A DNA stretch of 64,000 nt from Hevea brasiliensis (GCF_030052815.1 NC_079505.1:1-64000); one strand, 5' to 3'. Positions 35,432 through 46,700 are shown, counted from the first letter of the stretch. Numbers and translations: made by a program. Notes: generated by a model from the letters alone, not told the origin.

Positions 35432-36801
35432 TCAAACCCCCAGCCAGTCACTACCTCAATATTCTCCCCACGTGAGCAAGAGGTTGAATTTATAACCCGA
35501 AGTGTGAGATATTACGGGAATTAAGAGAAAGAAAAGAAGAGAGGGAAAGTAAAAATGGGAGAGCCACAAGAGAAAACGGAAGAGGAGGTTGAGAAAGTGG
35601 AAAAAGGAGAACCTGTCGGATCAAGCCAAGAGGAGGAGCTGTTGCTTCAAATAATGAAGCAAAGTGATTACGACATTGTTGAACAGTTAAGAAAGACACC
35701 TGCTCGAATTTCACTGCTGTCACTGATTTTGAGCTCGGAAGTGCATCGCCAAGCCTTGCAGAAGATCCTGGGTAAGGCCTTTGTTAACCCCGACATCACA
35801 CCGGGACAATTCGAGAAGATAGTGGGACAAATTCAGGCATCCAGTTTTGTCACTTTCTCAGAAGAAGAGATAGACCCGGCAGGCTTAAAGCACACTAAAG
35901 CTCTGCATGTGACAGTAAAATGTAAAGGTTGCATAGTTGCCAAGGTCCTCATTGACAATGGATCTGCGCTCAACATCTTGCCTAATGCCACCTTGGCTAG
36001 GCTACTGGTCGATCGGTCAAACATACGTCAAAGCGCTATGGTGGTAAGAGCTTTCGACGACACAAGAAGGGAGGTACTGGGTGATATTGACTTGCCGCTC
36101 CAAATTGGCGCATGCACTTTTAACGTCACATTCCAAGTGATGAACATTGAACCTGCATACACTATGTTGCTAGGGAGGCCTTGGATCCATTCAGCAAATG
36201 CCGTACCTTCAACTCTGCATCAGAAGATTAAATACATTATGGACGGCAGGATAATCACTGTGAAGGGGGAGGAAGCCATGCTGGTCACCAAGCTGCAATC
36301 ACTTCCTTATGTGGAAGCAGCTAAGGAATCATTGGAAAGCTCTTTTCAAGCTCTAGAGTTGCAAGAAACTATCCTGAGGGATGAAGGGGCTATGGCTATG
36401 GTGGCGAAGGTGATGCTAAAGAGTGGCTATGAAAAGGGCAAGGGATTAAGCGCCACATTACAGGGGATTGTCGAACCTATACCAGCCATCCAAAAGGTTG
36501 GCCATTAAGGCTTGGGTTATAAGGAAGATGCTCTCATAGATGGACGATTCTAGATGAGAAATATGCTCCGAGATCAGAGGTTTGATCAGAAAGTCGGGAA
36601 AGTGAAGGTTGTCCCGAGAATCATAGATGTCTTCACCAAGCCGGTTATTGAAAATCTAGTGGAAGCTGAAGAATCACCCGACAAACCATCTGTTGATGTT
36701 ATCCATCTCGATTCCTTGTATGAAGTCTTGATCTCGCCGATAGCTGAAGGGCAAGAACTAGACAACTGGACAGCATAGGACATTCCTGTACTCAATTTCG
36801 A
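35432..36801 (+). pseudogene. Ogre protease with G-patch
   Basis: It is in the same frame as gag after a stop at 35429-35431. The retropepsin signature is VLIDNGSALNILP (catalytic Asp codon at 35954), followed by the flap/dimer region MLLGRPWIHSA. A glycine-rich G-patch-like SGYEKGKGLSATLQG follows near 36420-36465. Further stops lie at 35522-35524, 36506-36508, 36551-36553 and 36776-36778. The frame ends at 36801 in front of a GT donor. It cleaves the polyprotein in intact elements; here it is inactive. Confidence 0.8.
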
Positions 36802-36979
36802 GTAAAGTACCTTTGGTTATCTACACTTGATCATTTTGTCCATGGTGACAAGTGTAATACTGTAAATGGACCCTTTTCTTATGATATAAATATTAATGAA
36901 TTAATAGCGCATTTTATATCCAATTCTCTTTTTCTTTCGAAATCCATTCTTATCATATGTTCCGCTTTCATTTCTTCAG
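36802..36979 (+). other. Ogre pol intron, 178 bp
   Basis: Donor GTAAAGTACC follows TTTCGA, and acceptor TTTCATTTCTTCAG ends at 36979. The interior is AT-rich with stops in all plus frames. Removing it joins the protease frame (position class 2 modulo 3) to the RT frame (class 0) exactly in phase. An intron at this place is a known Ogre trait and is thought to separate gag-pro from gag-pro-pol production. Confidence 0.75.
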
Positions 36980-38210
36980 GACCATTCATCAATTAACACC
37001 CAATAATTCAATAGACTCAGAAATTCCTCTGGTTAATTTTGAAATCCCCATAACTACCATTACTTCAAGCGATTCTGAAGAAGAACTCGTAGAAGAAAGG
37101 GATGAAAGAGATGTACCTTCCCTAGTGCCTAGCGGGGACGAAACGCACACCGTGAATTTAGGCACAAAAGAAATAAAAAGGGAACTTAAGGTTGTGGAGA
37201 GTGAAGAATTAAAAGATATGGTTAGTTTACTCAAAGAATTCCTGGACGTATTTTCATGGAGCTATAACGATATGACCGGCTTAGACCCTCACATAGTGAC
37301 GCACAAAATTCCCCTAATTCTCGGGACGATCCTGGTAAAGCAGAAGCTAAGAAGAATGAACCCTGACATACTGCTCAAAGTTAGGGATGAAGTCAAAAAG
37401 CAATATGATGCTGGGTTTCTGGAAGTAGTCAAATATCTCCAATAGATAGCTAACGTTGTCCCGGTAATGAAAAAGGACGGGAGAGTCAGGGTGTGTGTTG
37501 ATTACAGGGATCTTAATAAAGCGAGCTTGAAAGATGATTTCCCCCTCCCACACATAGATGTGTTAGTAGACAATGCTGCAGGATTGGGCAGATGTTCGTG
37601 TATCGATGGGGCATCTGGGTACAATCAAATCCCAATAGATGAGGAAGACAAGGAAAAAACTACTTTTATCACTCAATGGGGGTAATTTTGTTATCGGGTC
37701 ATGCCTTTTGGGTTAAAGAATGCTAGCGCTACCTACCAACACGCTATGGTCACATTATTCTACGATATGATGCACAAAGAAGTGGAGGTGTACGTGGATG
37801 ATATGATCATCAAATCCAAGGGAGGGGAAAGCCATGTGCAAGTGCTGATGAAAGTATTCGAGAGACTCAGGAAGTATCAGCTGAAACTAAACCCTGCAAA
37901 ATGCGTGTTCGGAGCTAGATCTGGGAAGTTGTTAGGATTCATAGTGAGTGAGAAGGGGATAGAAGTAGATCCAGACAAAGTTCGAGCCATTCAAGAAATG
38001 CCATCCCCAAAGACAGAAAGGGAGGTGCGCAGTTTCCTGGGAAAGCTGAACTACATTTCGAGATTTATCTCCAACCTCACTGCAAAAGCCAAGCCAATTT
38101 TTAGACTACTCCGAAAGAACAACACCACTCAATGGGATTCAGTTTGCCAAAAGGCTTTCGAGAAAATTAAGCAGTACCTGTCCAACCCACCAGTATTAGT
38201 TCCTCCGGAT
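36980..38210 (+). pseudogene. Ogre reverse transcriptase
   Basis: After an acidic linker the RT domain shows KQKLRRMNPD, RVCVDYRDLNKAS, IDGASGYNQI, VMPFGLKNASATYQ, the catalytic YVDDM at 37791-37805, LKLNPAKCVFGA, and LGKLNYISRFI of the connection region. Stops lie at 37443-37445 (in place of the conserved Trp in the WLAN-type motif) and 37683-37685. A frameshift near 38215 separates it from RNase H. All three catalytic aspartates appear to remain. Confidence 0.9.
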
Positions 38211-38481
38211 GGCGGGAAGGCTGCTGATTCTGTACATGGCAGTCCAACAAAGCTCAATGGGATGTGTTTTGGGGTAGCACGATGATACTGGCAGAAAGGA
38301 GAGGGCCATTTATTACCTGAGCAAGAAGTTCAACGATTATGAGTCAAGGTACTCTTTCCTAGAGAAAACTTGCTGCGCGTTAGCCTGGACAGCAAATCGG
38401 CTTAAACACTACATGTAGAATCATAAGACATGGCTCATCTCTAGGATGGATCCTATTAAGTAAGTATTCGAAAGCCCATTT
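38211..38481 (+). pseudogene. Ogre first RNase H, degenerate
   Basis: In the +1 frame relative to RT, LLILYMAVQQSS, a GCVLG motif, AIYYLSKKFNDYESRYS and EKTCCALAW are readable. Stops lie near 38274, 38416 and 38459. This is the canonical retroviral-type RNase H next to RT, which degrades the RNA of the hybrid. Confidence 0.7.
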
Positions 38482-39090
38482 GTGCCGGGAAGGATAGCCA
38501 AATGGCAGGTCATACTCTCCCAATATGACATTGTCTACATGACCTGGAAAGCAGTGAAAGGTAGCGTAATCGCTGATCTCCTATCAGAAAACCCCATCCA
38601 AGATTATGAAGCCTTGGATTTTGAATTCCCTGATGAGCATGTTAACGAAGTAGACAACGCGGAAAAAGAACCAACTAATGTATGGGAAATGCATTTTGAC
38701 GGAGCTGTCAATTTGTTCAGTAATGGAATCAGAGCTGTGTTGGTATCCCCGGATGGAAGACACTTCCCAATAGCCATCCAGTTAAGGTTTGAATGTACCA
38801 ACAATGTCGCAGAATACGAAGCCTGTGTGATAGGTTTACAGGCTGCCATCGAAATGAAAGTCAGGAAGTTGGAGGTATATGGAGATTCAGCCTTGATCAT
38901 TTATCAAGTCAAAGGAGAATGGCAAACCAAGGATCAGATGTTAATCCCATATCTGAAGTACCTACTGGAATTGATCAAGAAATTTGAAGAAATTTCTTTC
39001 ACTCACCTTAGTCAGGACAAAAACCAATTCGCGGATGCCTTAGCCACCCTGGTTGTCATGGCTCAAACAGAAGAAGGGCATACGACTCAG
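38482..39090 (+). pseudogene. Ogre second (archaeal-type) RNase H
   Basis: An uninterrupted domain with MHFDGAVN, NVAEYEACVIGLQAA, VYGDSALII and NQFADALATL supplies the four acidic catalytic positions (D, E, D, D). A second RNase H of this kind is characteristic of the Tat lineage, to which Ogre belongs. The first frame-opening residues follow a stop at 38459-38461. Confidence 0.8.
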
Positions 39091-40410
39091 GAATTGCAGA
39101 TCAAAGCAAGGAGTGAGCCAGCGTACTGCTTCATGATCGAGGAGGAAGCAGATGGTAAAACTTGGTATCATGACATCCAAGTCTACATCAAAACTAGAGA
39201 ATTCCCTCCAGGGGCAAGTAAGAACGAAAGAAGAATGATCCGGAGATTAGCTTTGGGATGCTTCCCCAGTGGCGAAATTTTATACAAAAGGAGCTCCAAC
39301 GTTGAATTGTTGAGATGCGTAGATGCAAAAGAAGTAAAGAGGATCCTTTTCGAAACTCATGAGGGGAATTGTGCCACCCATGCTAATGGACATATGATGG
39401 CTAAGCAAATCTTGAGACGAGGATACTTCTGGACTACTATGGAGAAGGATTGTATTGAGTACTTTCGGAAGTGTCATAAATGTCAGATCTATGCGGATCT
39501 GATAAATGTCCCGCCTCACCAATTGTTCAACCTCGTCTCACCATGGCCTTTTGCAATGTGGGGCATCGATGTGATTGGTCCCATCAACCCCAAAGCATCC
39601 AATGGACATAGATTTATCTTAGTAGCTATTGACTATTTTTCTAAATGGGTCGAAGCGACATCATATGCCCACATCACGCAGAACAAATTTCTCAAGTTCC
39701 TCAGAAATAATGTCTTTTGCCGACACAGCCTCCCCAGTGAAATCGTTACTGACAACGCTAAGAATTTGAATGGTCTAAAGATCCAGAGATTATGTGATCA
39801 ATACAAGATCCGACATCTCAATTCCTCACCATACCGTCCCCAGATGAATGGAGTGGTGGAAGCCGCAAATAAAAATCTCAAGAGAATAATTCAAAAAATG
39901 ACAGTCACCTATAGAGATTGGCATGATATGCTTCCCTACGCCCTTCACGCATACCGGTCTTCCGTAAGGACATCAACTGGGGCAACCCAATACTCACTGG
40001 TTTACGGGATGGAAGCTGTATTACCTATTGAAGTGGAAATTCCTTCCCTAAGAATTCTGAAGGAATCAGGGATTGATGAATCGGAATGGATCTAGTCAAG
40101 GTTGGACCAATTGAATTTGCTAGATGAGAAAAGGCTAGCGGCAGCGTGTCATGGGCAGTTATACCAGAGAAGAATGGCTAGGCCATTTAACAAAGACGTT
40201 CGCCCACGCGAATTTCAACCCGGGGACCTAGTCCTGAAGAAGTTGCTCTCGAATCAAAATGATGCCCGGGGTAAATGGTCACCAACTTATGAGGGACCCT
40301 ACGTGGTTAATAGAGCCTTTTCTGGTGGGGCCTTAATCTTGACCCACATGGACGGCAAAGAATTACCAAGACCCGTGAATGCCGACACCGTCAAAAGGTA
40401 CTATGCCTAA
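39091..40410 (+). pseudogene. Ogre integrase
   Basis: The zinc finger has HEGNCATH and CHKCQ. The catalytic core has MWGIDVIGP, a TDNAKN Asp and the NGVVEAANK Glu, plus SPYRPQMNG and the AYRSSVRTSTGATQY motif. The C-terminal GPY-type motif GKWSPTYEGPYVV lies near 40270-40315. A TAG at 40093-40095 interrupts a conserved segment and the frame continues in phase to the natural TAA at 40408. Apart from that stop the domain looks complete; it would insert the DNA copy in the genome. Confidence 0.9.
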
Positions 40411-40419
40411 AAAAAAAAA

Positions 40420-41095
40420 AAAAGGGTAGGGGTGAAAACCCGAAAGGGCGCTCCTAGCAAAATGTGTGAAGGCAAAAACCCAGAAGGGCGCTTTCTATAA
40501 AATGAGTGAAGGGTGAAAACCCGAAAGGACACCCTGAAAGAGGGAAAAAAAAAATCTAAGGGTGAGAACCCGAAAGGGCGCCCTTAGAACCAGAAAATGG
40601 AGAAATAAGGAAGAAGATACGAGACCAAGGGAGGAAAAATAAATCATCACGGCATGAATCTTCGTCAATAGGGTACTTGAAATGATGGCAGTTAAGAGAC
40701 TTCAAAGCTAACTACAAGGAATTTGTGAGATCTATCCTTGTACCTTTTTTCTTTGAAACTGTACCTTTATTTCTCAAGCCATAATAAAGCCATAATAAAG
40801 TCATCCTTTCTCTTTGATTTGTTTTTCTTCGCACATTTGCATTTTAATTTATCTTTTTGCTATACTTATGCTCTAATGCTGTTTTCTGTGCGCTATTAAT
40901 TTGTTAAAATTTTGTTATAAGATTAGGATTTGGATGTTGATAACCTCGTGTACTTTGCTAAGAAATTTGCAGGGAATGGTCGATAGTAAAAAAAAAAAAA
41001 AAACTAGGGGTGAAAACCCGGAAGGGCGCTTCTAGTCGAATAGTCGGAAGAGAAAGTGGAAACCCGCAAGGGTGCTTTCTGCAAAATAAGAAGAA
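40420..41095 (+). repeat. GGGTGAAAACCC hairpin repeats in the 3' untranslated region
   Basis: Four units at 40427-40600 and two at 41005-41085 carry (G)GGTGAAAACCCGAAAGGGCGC-type text. The CCC/GGG complementarity would allow short hairpins in RNA. The spacer 40600-41000 has no gene. Confidence 0.75.
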
Positions 41096-41259
41096 AGTCG
41101 AGAACAAAAAGGGGCATCCAGGGAAGTGAGTAAGGAAAGGGAAGTTGTAGGTCAAGTCTTGTAACTCGTCCTCCATTAATCGTTGACCTTCGGGACCCTG
41201 TTAAGTACACTTCGTCGCGGAAGAACTTCTCGTGTCAGGATGGGCTTACTTTGTAAGCA

Positions 41260-42900
41260 TTTTAATTTTTTCGCATTTAAATTCCTGTTATCAACCTCTG
41301 GTTCCTTGATCTAAGTTAATTTTAATTTTTTGCATTTAAATTCCTGTTATCAACCTCTGGTTCCTTGATCTAAGTTGATTTTAATTTTCGCATTTAAATT
41401 CCTGTTATCAACCTCTGGTTCATTTAAATTCCTGTTATCAACCTCTGGTTCCTTGATCTAAGTTAATTTTAATTTTCGCATTTAAATTCCTATTATCAAC
41501 CTCTGGTTCCTTGATCCAAGTTGATTTCAATTTTTCAGCATTTAAATTCCGGTTATCAATCTCTGGTTCCTTCATCCAAGTTGATTTCAATTTTCCAGCA
41601 TTTAAATTCCTGTTATCAACCTCTGGTTCCTTGATCTAAGTTAATTTCAATTTTCCAGCATTTAAACTCCTATTATCAACCTCTGGTTCCTTGAGCCAAG
41701 TTGATTTTAATTTTTCAGCATTTAAATTCCTGTTATCAACCTCTGGTTCCTTGATCCAAGTTGATTTCAATTTTCCAGCATTTAAATTCCTGTTATCAAC
41801 CTCTGGTTCATTGATCCAAGTTGATTTCAATTTTCCAGCATTTAAATTCCTGTTATCAACCTCCGGTTCCTTGATCTAAACTGATTTTAATTTTTTTCGC
41901 ATTTAAATTCCTGTTATCAATCTCTGGTTCCTTGATCTAAACTGATTTTAATTTTTTTCGCATTTAAATTCCTGTTATCAACCTCTGGTTCCTTGATCTA
42001 AGTTTATTTTAATTTTCGCATTTAAATTCCTGTTATCAACCTCTGGTTCCTTGATCTAAGTTGATTTTAATTTTTCGCATTTAAATTCCTGTTATCAACC
42101 TCTGGTTCCTAATTCCTGTTATCAACCTCTGGTTACTTGATCCAAGTTGATTTTAATTTTCACATTTAAATTCCTGTTATCAACCTCTGGTTCCTTGATC
42201 CAAGTTGATTTTAATTTTCCAGCATTTAAATTTCTATTATCAAACTCTGGTTCCTTGATCCAAGTTGATTTTAATTTTCCAGCATTTAAATTCCTGTTAT
42301 CAACCTCTGGTTCCTTGTTCCAAGTTGATTTTAATTTTTCAGCATTTAAATTCCTGTTATCAACCTCTGATTCCTTGATCCAAGTTGATTTCAATTTTCC
42401 AGCATTTAAATTCCTGTCATTAACCTCTGGTTCCTTGATCCAAGCTGATTTCAATTTTCCAGCATTTAAATTCCTGTTATCAACCTCCGGTTCCTTGATC
42501 TAAGCTGATTTTAATTTTTTTTTCGCATTTAAATTCCTGTTATCAACCCCTGGTTCCTTGATCTAAGCTGATTTTAATTTTTTTCGCATTTAAATTCCTG
42601 TTATCAACCTCTGGTTCCTTGATCTAATTTGATTTTAATTTTCACATGTAAATTCCTGTTATCAACATCTGGTTTCTTGATCCAAGTTGATTTTAATTTT
42701 CCAGCATTTAAATTCCTGTTATCAACCTCTGATTCCTTGATCCAAGTTGATTTTAATTTTCTAGCATTTAAATTCCTGTTATCAACCTCTGGTTCCTTGA
42801 ACCAAGTTGATTTTAATTTTCTAGCATTTAAATTCCTGGTTCCTTGATCCAAGTTGATTTTAATTTTCTAGCATTTAAATTCCTGTTACCAACCTCTGGG
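41260..42900 (+). repeat. 60-bp tandem array, about 27 units, in the Ogre 3' region
   Basis: The unit contains GCATTTAAATTCCTGTTATC, AACCTCTGGTTCCTTGATC and AAGTTGATTTTAATTTT. Most units are 57-62 bp; truncated ones occur at about 41410, 42105 and 42835. Because the period is near a multiple of three, several units in a row stay open on both strands. The short frames there are not genes. Tandem arrays between pol and the 3' LTR are known in Ogre/Tat elements and can seed satellites. Confidence 0.95.
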
Positions 42901-43021
42901 TCGCTAACCTAAGTGGGTTTTAGTTTTTATTGAGTTTCAAAGTTTTAATCGACCAAAATATGGGTCTGAATCTTTACATAATTCCTACACGGGAAAATTT
43001 TTCCCTTCAATAGAAATTATG

Positions 43022-43035
43022 TAAAGAGGGGCAGC
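43022..43035 (+). other. Polypurine tract of the Ogre element
   Basis: TAAAGAGGGGCAGC stands immediately before TATCGACACC, which looks like a mutated TGTCGACACC LTR start. An AGAGGGGCAGC tract is the usual form in Tat/Ogre elements. Confidence 0.75.
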
Positions 43036-43666
43036 TATCGACACCATATTTTGGCCGATCCCCGAAATCAATAGACTTTGAAATCGATCCCCAGCACCAA
43101 GTCTCCATTCATTTCCGATCTCTCTTCATAGGGATCCAAACCGACACCAAGTCTCCTTGCCAGTCAATCACATTTCCGATCTCTCTCCAAAGAAATCGAA
43201 CCAATACCAAGTTTCCATATTGTTCAAATCCTTACCTATCTCTTAAACCAATTATTAAGTCTTCTGGCCAGTCAATCACATTTCCGACCTCTCGTCAAAT
43301 GAAATCAAACCAACATTAGGTCTTCGTGCCATCCAGTCTTATTTCTGATCTCCCTTTTTAAATTTTGTGGATAATCATTTGATAAAGTTAAGGTTTCAAT
43401 TCGATTTAATGATGTTTCCGATCTTAAGTGTTCAAATCAGGTTTCTAATTTTAATAATCTTAAGTCCCGTTCGGTGTTTGTTCTCAGCCGATCTTAAGCT
43501 TACAATGTTTTTCTGACCTCTTATACTTAGATTAATAATCACTTTCAAGTTTGATGTTCTAATTGGTTCAGACAGTTAGGCGCTTGTACAACTTAGATAC
43601 TTTCCAATCTCATCAAGCCATTGGACAAAAGAAAGAACTTCATTTCAAAATTAGAATATATACAAG

Positions 43667-44568
43667 TCATTCGGCTGGAGGATCACCCCCAGCCTGTTCT
43701 ACATTTTGTTCACCCTCTCTATCACCCTCAGCCTCCTCCTCGCTATCCTCTTCGTCTTGGGGAGCCAGGTCCACCATCCAGGAAAAGTCCTCCTCGAGAT
43801 AACGCTTCTTGAGCTCGGCCAAAAGGTCTCCATGGGCGTTCACATAAGCACCCGCCTCCCTCGTCACTGCCTCTTCTTCTTTTGCTCTGAGTTCTTCAGT
43901 GAAGCGTGCGACATCAGCGGCTCGGAGCACCCGACCTTCTTCAACAACATGAGCCTGCTCGGCCAATTGATCCTCGTAGAATTTCATCCGCCCCTCAATT
44001 TCAGATATATAGTCCCGGGCGGATGAAAGTTGGGCTCGGACGGAGGCTGCCTCCTGGCCCGCTTTCTGGATCTTATACCTCAAATGATGAGCCTTTTCCT
44101 GGATGATATGTTAGTTCACCAAACTCTCCACGCTCAGGTTCATAGTCTGGGTCAGGATATCATCGAGACTGTTCGGGGTCAACCTATTCCGATCCTCCTG
44201 AAGGCAGATGGAGGCCCCCAAAACCTTAGCCAAACCCGAATTCTCTCGAACAATTCGGTTCTTCTCCAGGGAGTGGATCAAGACCTGAGCGCCGTAGGAA
44301 AGGGTCCTCGAAGTGGGTTGAGAAGGACCCCCTTCTGCACTCGAAGCAACTGGTGGAGGTGGTGGCGGCTCTTCATGTTGAGGAAGAGACCGAACCACTT
44401 CTATTTCAGGAACCGGCGGTCCTGAGGGCCGGGACGAGCCTCCTTGCATCTCCACTGAATCATGCCTGGGCATCAGAGAAGCCTCGGCGGGTTTCATCTC
44501 CCGCACTTTTCAGAAGACCTCTCTCTTCCGCTTTCGGCTCTCCTTGGAAGCCTCGCCGCTCGCCATAC
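43667..44568 (-). pseudogene. Antisense LTR gene, exon 2 (coiled coil, acidic tail)
   Basis: Minus-strand frame after a TTTGTGCAG acceptor: a basic ESRKRKREV patch, a proline-rich EEPPPPPPVASS linker, the NRLTPNSLDDI region, then a long coiled coil (EGRMKFYEDQLAEQ, RFTEELRAKEEEAV). It ends in an acidic EDSEEEAEGDREGEQ tail before the stop at 43667. It is interrupted by a TGA after REVF and a TAA at 44111; both would come from single C-to-T changes of CGA and CAA. The basic patch could be a nuclear signal (inference). Confidence 0.65.
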
Positions 44569-44629
44569 CTGCACAAAGCAAAAGTCAATGAGTTCGCTAA
44601 GGCCCAGAGATCAAAGATATAGAAAGTAC
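44569..44629 (-). other. Putative short intron of the antisense gene
   Basis: 61 bp, GTACTTTC...TTTGTGCAG on the minus strand. It keeps the frame between exon 1 and exon 2. It is short for a plant intron, and another donor is possible. Confidence 0.4.
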
Positions 44630-45506
44630 AGAAGCCGAGGTTAGAGAGCTGAAGCCCGCATTCTTCCCTAGTAACCAACCGCATCATCCAATGATGCAGT
44701 TCGGCCGTCACCGCATCTAGACAGGAGAACTTCTAATTGGCCGCCTGATCCTTTAACTCCATCACCATTGCACCCTCTTCCCTATTCAGGGTGATATGCT
44801 TCGAAAGTGATGGGCCCAGATGCATCCAGCTACGCGAGAAACCCTCAAAACCATTCGGAATCTTACTCCTCAGAATAAAGAAGCGGTTCTTCCAATTCTT
44901 CAGGGAGGAGGGCAGGTCGGTAAAGAGCCCACAATGCAGTTTCTCCTGAAAGAACCAGTACTCATCGTCCTTTTGATGATTTAGCCTATGTAGCTTGGCG
45001 AACACCTTCGCTGTAGGACTGAGTCCCTTAGCTCGGCAGAGGCCTCTGAAGGCTACTAGGATCCGCCATGAGTTTGGGTGTACTTGGGCTATGCATACTT
45101 GGTGGAATTTCAGAACTTTCTTGAAGAAGTCATCAAGAGGGAACCGCAGCCTGGCTTTTAATTGCTCTTCGTATACCATGATCATATCATTTTCTTCGAA
45201 GAAGTGATCGGCTCAGAGATCGCCATGACACCTGATAAGTTCGTATGAATCGGTCCGAAGGTTATATTCCTAGCTAAACGACTGCAGATCAGTTTCTTGA
45301 AGGATTAATGGCAGCACGTCCACGAGAAGGTTTTCTCTCCCTGAAGAATGCGTTCGCTTCGAGGGTGCCGCTTGACCACGGGCTGAAACGGAGGTTGTAG
45401 GAGGTTCAGATCGCTTGCTTGGTCCGACCACTTGAACTTCATCTGACGACCATGAGACATGAATGGAAGGGGGGCTCGCCGCTCTCTGACTCTCGGCGTC
45501 ACTCAT
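44630..45506 (-). pseudogene. Antisense LTR gene, exon 1 ('putative gypsy type transposon' domain)
   Basis: It starts ATG at 45506 with MSDAESQRAASPPS, a Ser/Pro-rich leader. In the same frame follow EEQLKARLRFPLDDFF, HPNSWRILVAFRGLC, KDDEYWFFQEKLH and LKNWKNRFFILRS. These match my recollection of the plant family labelled 'putative gypsy type transposon' (Pfam PF04195), known from antisense or extra ORFs of Tat-lineage elements. In-frame stops lie near 45270, 45222 and 44733. The role of these proteins is not established. Confidence 0.65.
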
Positions 45507-45659
45507 TTTCAAAGAAAAGAGAAAATTTAACTAAAAGAAAGATCAAAACCCTTACCGGAGTGTGATCGGTGCCGGAAGAACTTGAAAAATGAGAGAATTT
45601 TGGAATCGCTCGCGAGATGCTGAAAATGACATAAGGAAGCAACTGGCTGACCCATCCCC

Positions 45660-45667
45660 TATTTATA
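45660..45667 (-). promoter_or_regulatory. TATA box of the antisense gene
   Basis: TATAAATA on the minus strand lies 154 bp before the antisense ATG. The upstream block GTCTGAGCATTTAATGCTC (plus-strand text) is repeated near 46602. Confidence 0.6.
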
Positions 45668-46499
45668 CCCGTCTGAGCATTTAATGCTCACGGTGTCTCA
45701 AGCGACGCATCGGTTAGTGGGATTCGCCAGCTTTTCTGACACATCGCACGAATATTCCAGAAACTCCATAATTAAATAAGGGAAGATCGGCTAGTTAAAA
45801 ATTGGCGAATTAAGGCAGATGTTTAGAATTACAGATCGTCTAAGGGCTGTTCAGTTAGGAATCGGATCAGATAAACACATTAGAGATCGAAAAATGTAAT
45901 AATAATAAAATGATAATTGACAAAATAAGATTTTATTTCCAAAAGGTCAGATTACATCATTTGTGGCGATCTCAAGAGATCGGATTACATTAAAGGTTAG
46001 ATTACATCATTTGGGCGATCTCTAGAGATCGGCAGTACATCCTACCTAGTAAAGGCCTATGTCAAAGCCTAGTCTCGTGGCTGAATCAAAAGATGTGTTT
46101 GATCAGGAAACCAGCCATCGACATCGGATAGAAGTACAGCTCAGATGGGGTGACTATGACTCTCATGGTGATAGGAGAGGTCTTGTTATCACTCGAAACC
46201 GAGCCGCTGTCGGGACACCCGATGTGGTGAGGAGCCAGGTAAACTTCGAAGGGCAGTCACCAATGATAAGAGGGAAATTAGCAATCTTCTTGCCCGAAAT
46301 CGGTTCGCTGGTTATATCGATCGACCAACTCGAGATCAACAAGATCGATATTTTCGATCTGGATCGGTAAATTAGTCCGGCTCTCTCACTGTCATCAAAT
46401 ATGGTTATCATGATTTTCCGATCACCGGGGTCATAAATTTTCAGTTGGGGAGCTAAGAGAATAGTCGGAAAAAGATCAAAAACAGTCACCATGGCCAGA

Positions 46500-46700
46500 A
46501 TGTCACCGGAGGAATTTGAACGGAAGAAGAGAGAAATGGAAGGAGGAAGGAATGAAATGTGGGAGAAATTCCCCGATTGAGGCATATATATATAGGGGAG
46601 GGTCTGAGCATTTATTGCTAGCGAAAAACGAAGTGGATGCCTCGGTAACCGAAGGAATAAATGCTTTGACTGAACCAGCCCGGGTAGAGTAAAAGATCCT
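46500..46700 (-). promoter_or_regulatory. Duplicated copy of the antisense promoter region
   Basis: GTCTGAGCATTTATTGCT, a following GATGCCTCGGTAACCG and a minus-strand TATATATA (46584-46594) parallel GTCTGAGCATTTAATGCT, GACGCATCGGTTAG and TATAAATA at 45660-45720. A TCACCGGAGG...GAA stretch near 46503 resembles TACCGGAGTG...GAA near 45555. The copy is offset by about 930 bp. No coding exon follows it clearly. Confidence 0.5.

Noticed and set aside
41636..42852. Overlapping frames of 60-118 codons on both strands
   Set aside because: All are made of the 60-bp Ogre repeat, whose period keeps frames open.
46059..46370. Frames on both strands in the Ogre U3 (46059-46370 plus, 46163-46813 minus)
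   Set aside because: They overlap each other and the duplicated promoter block; no family resemblance seen.
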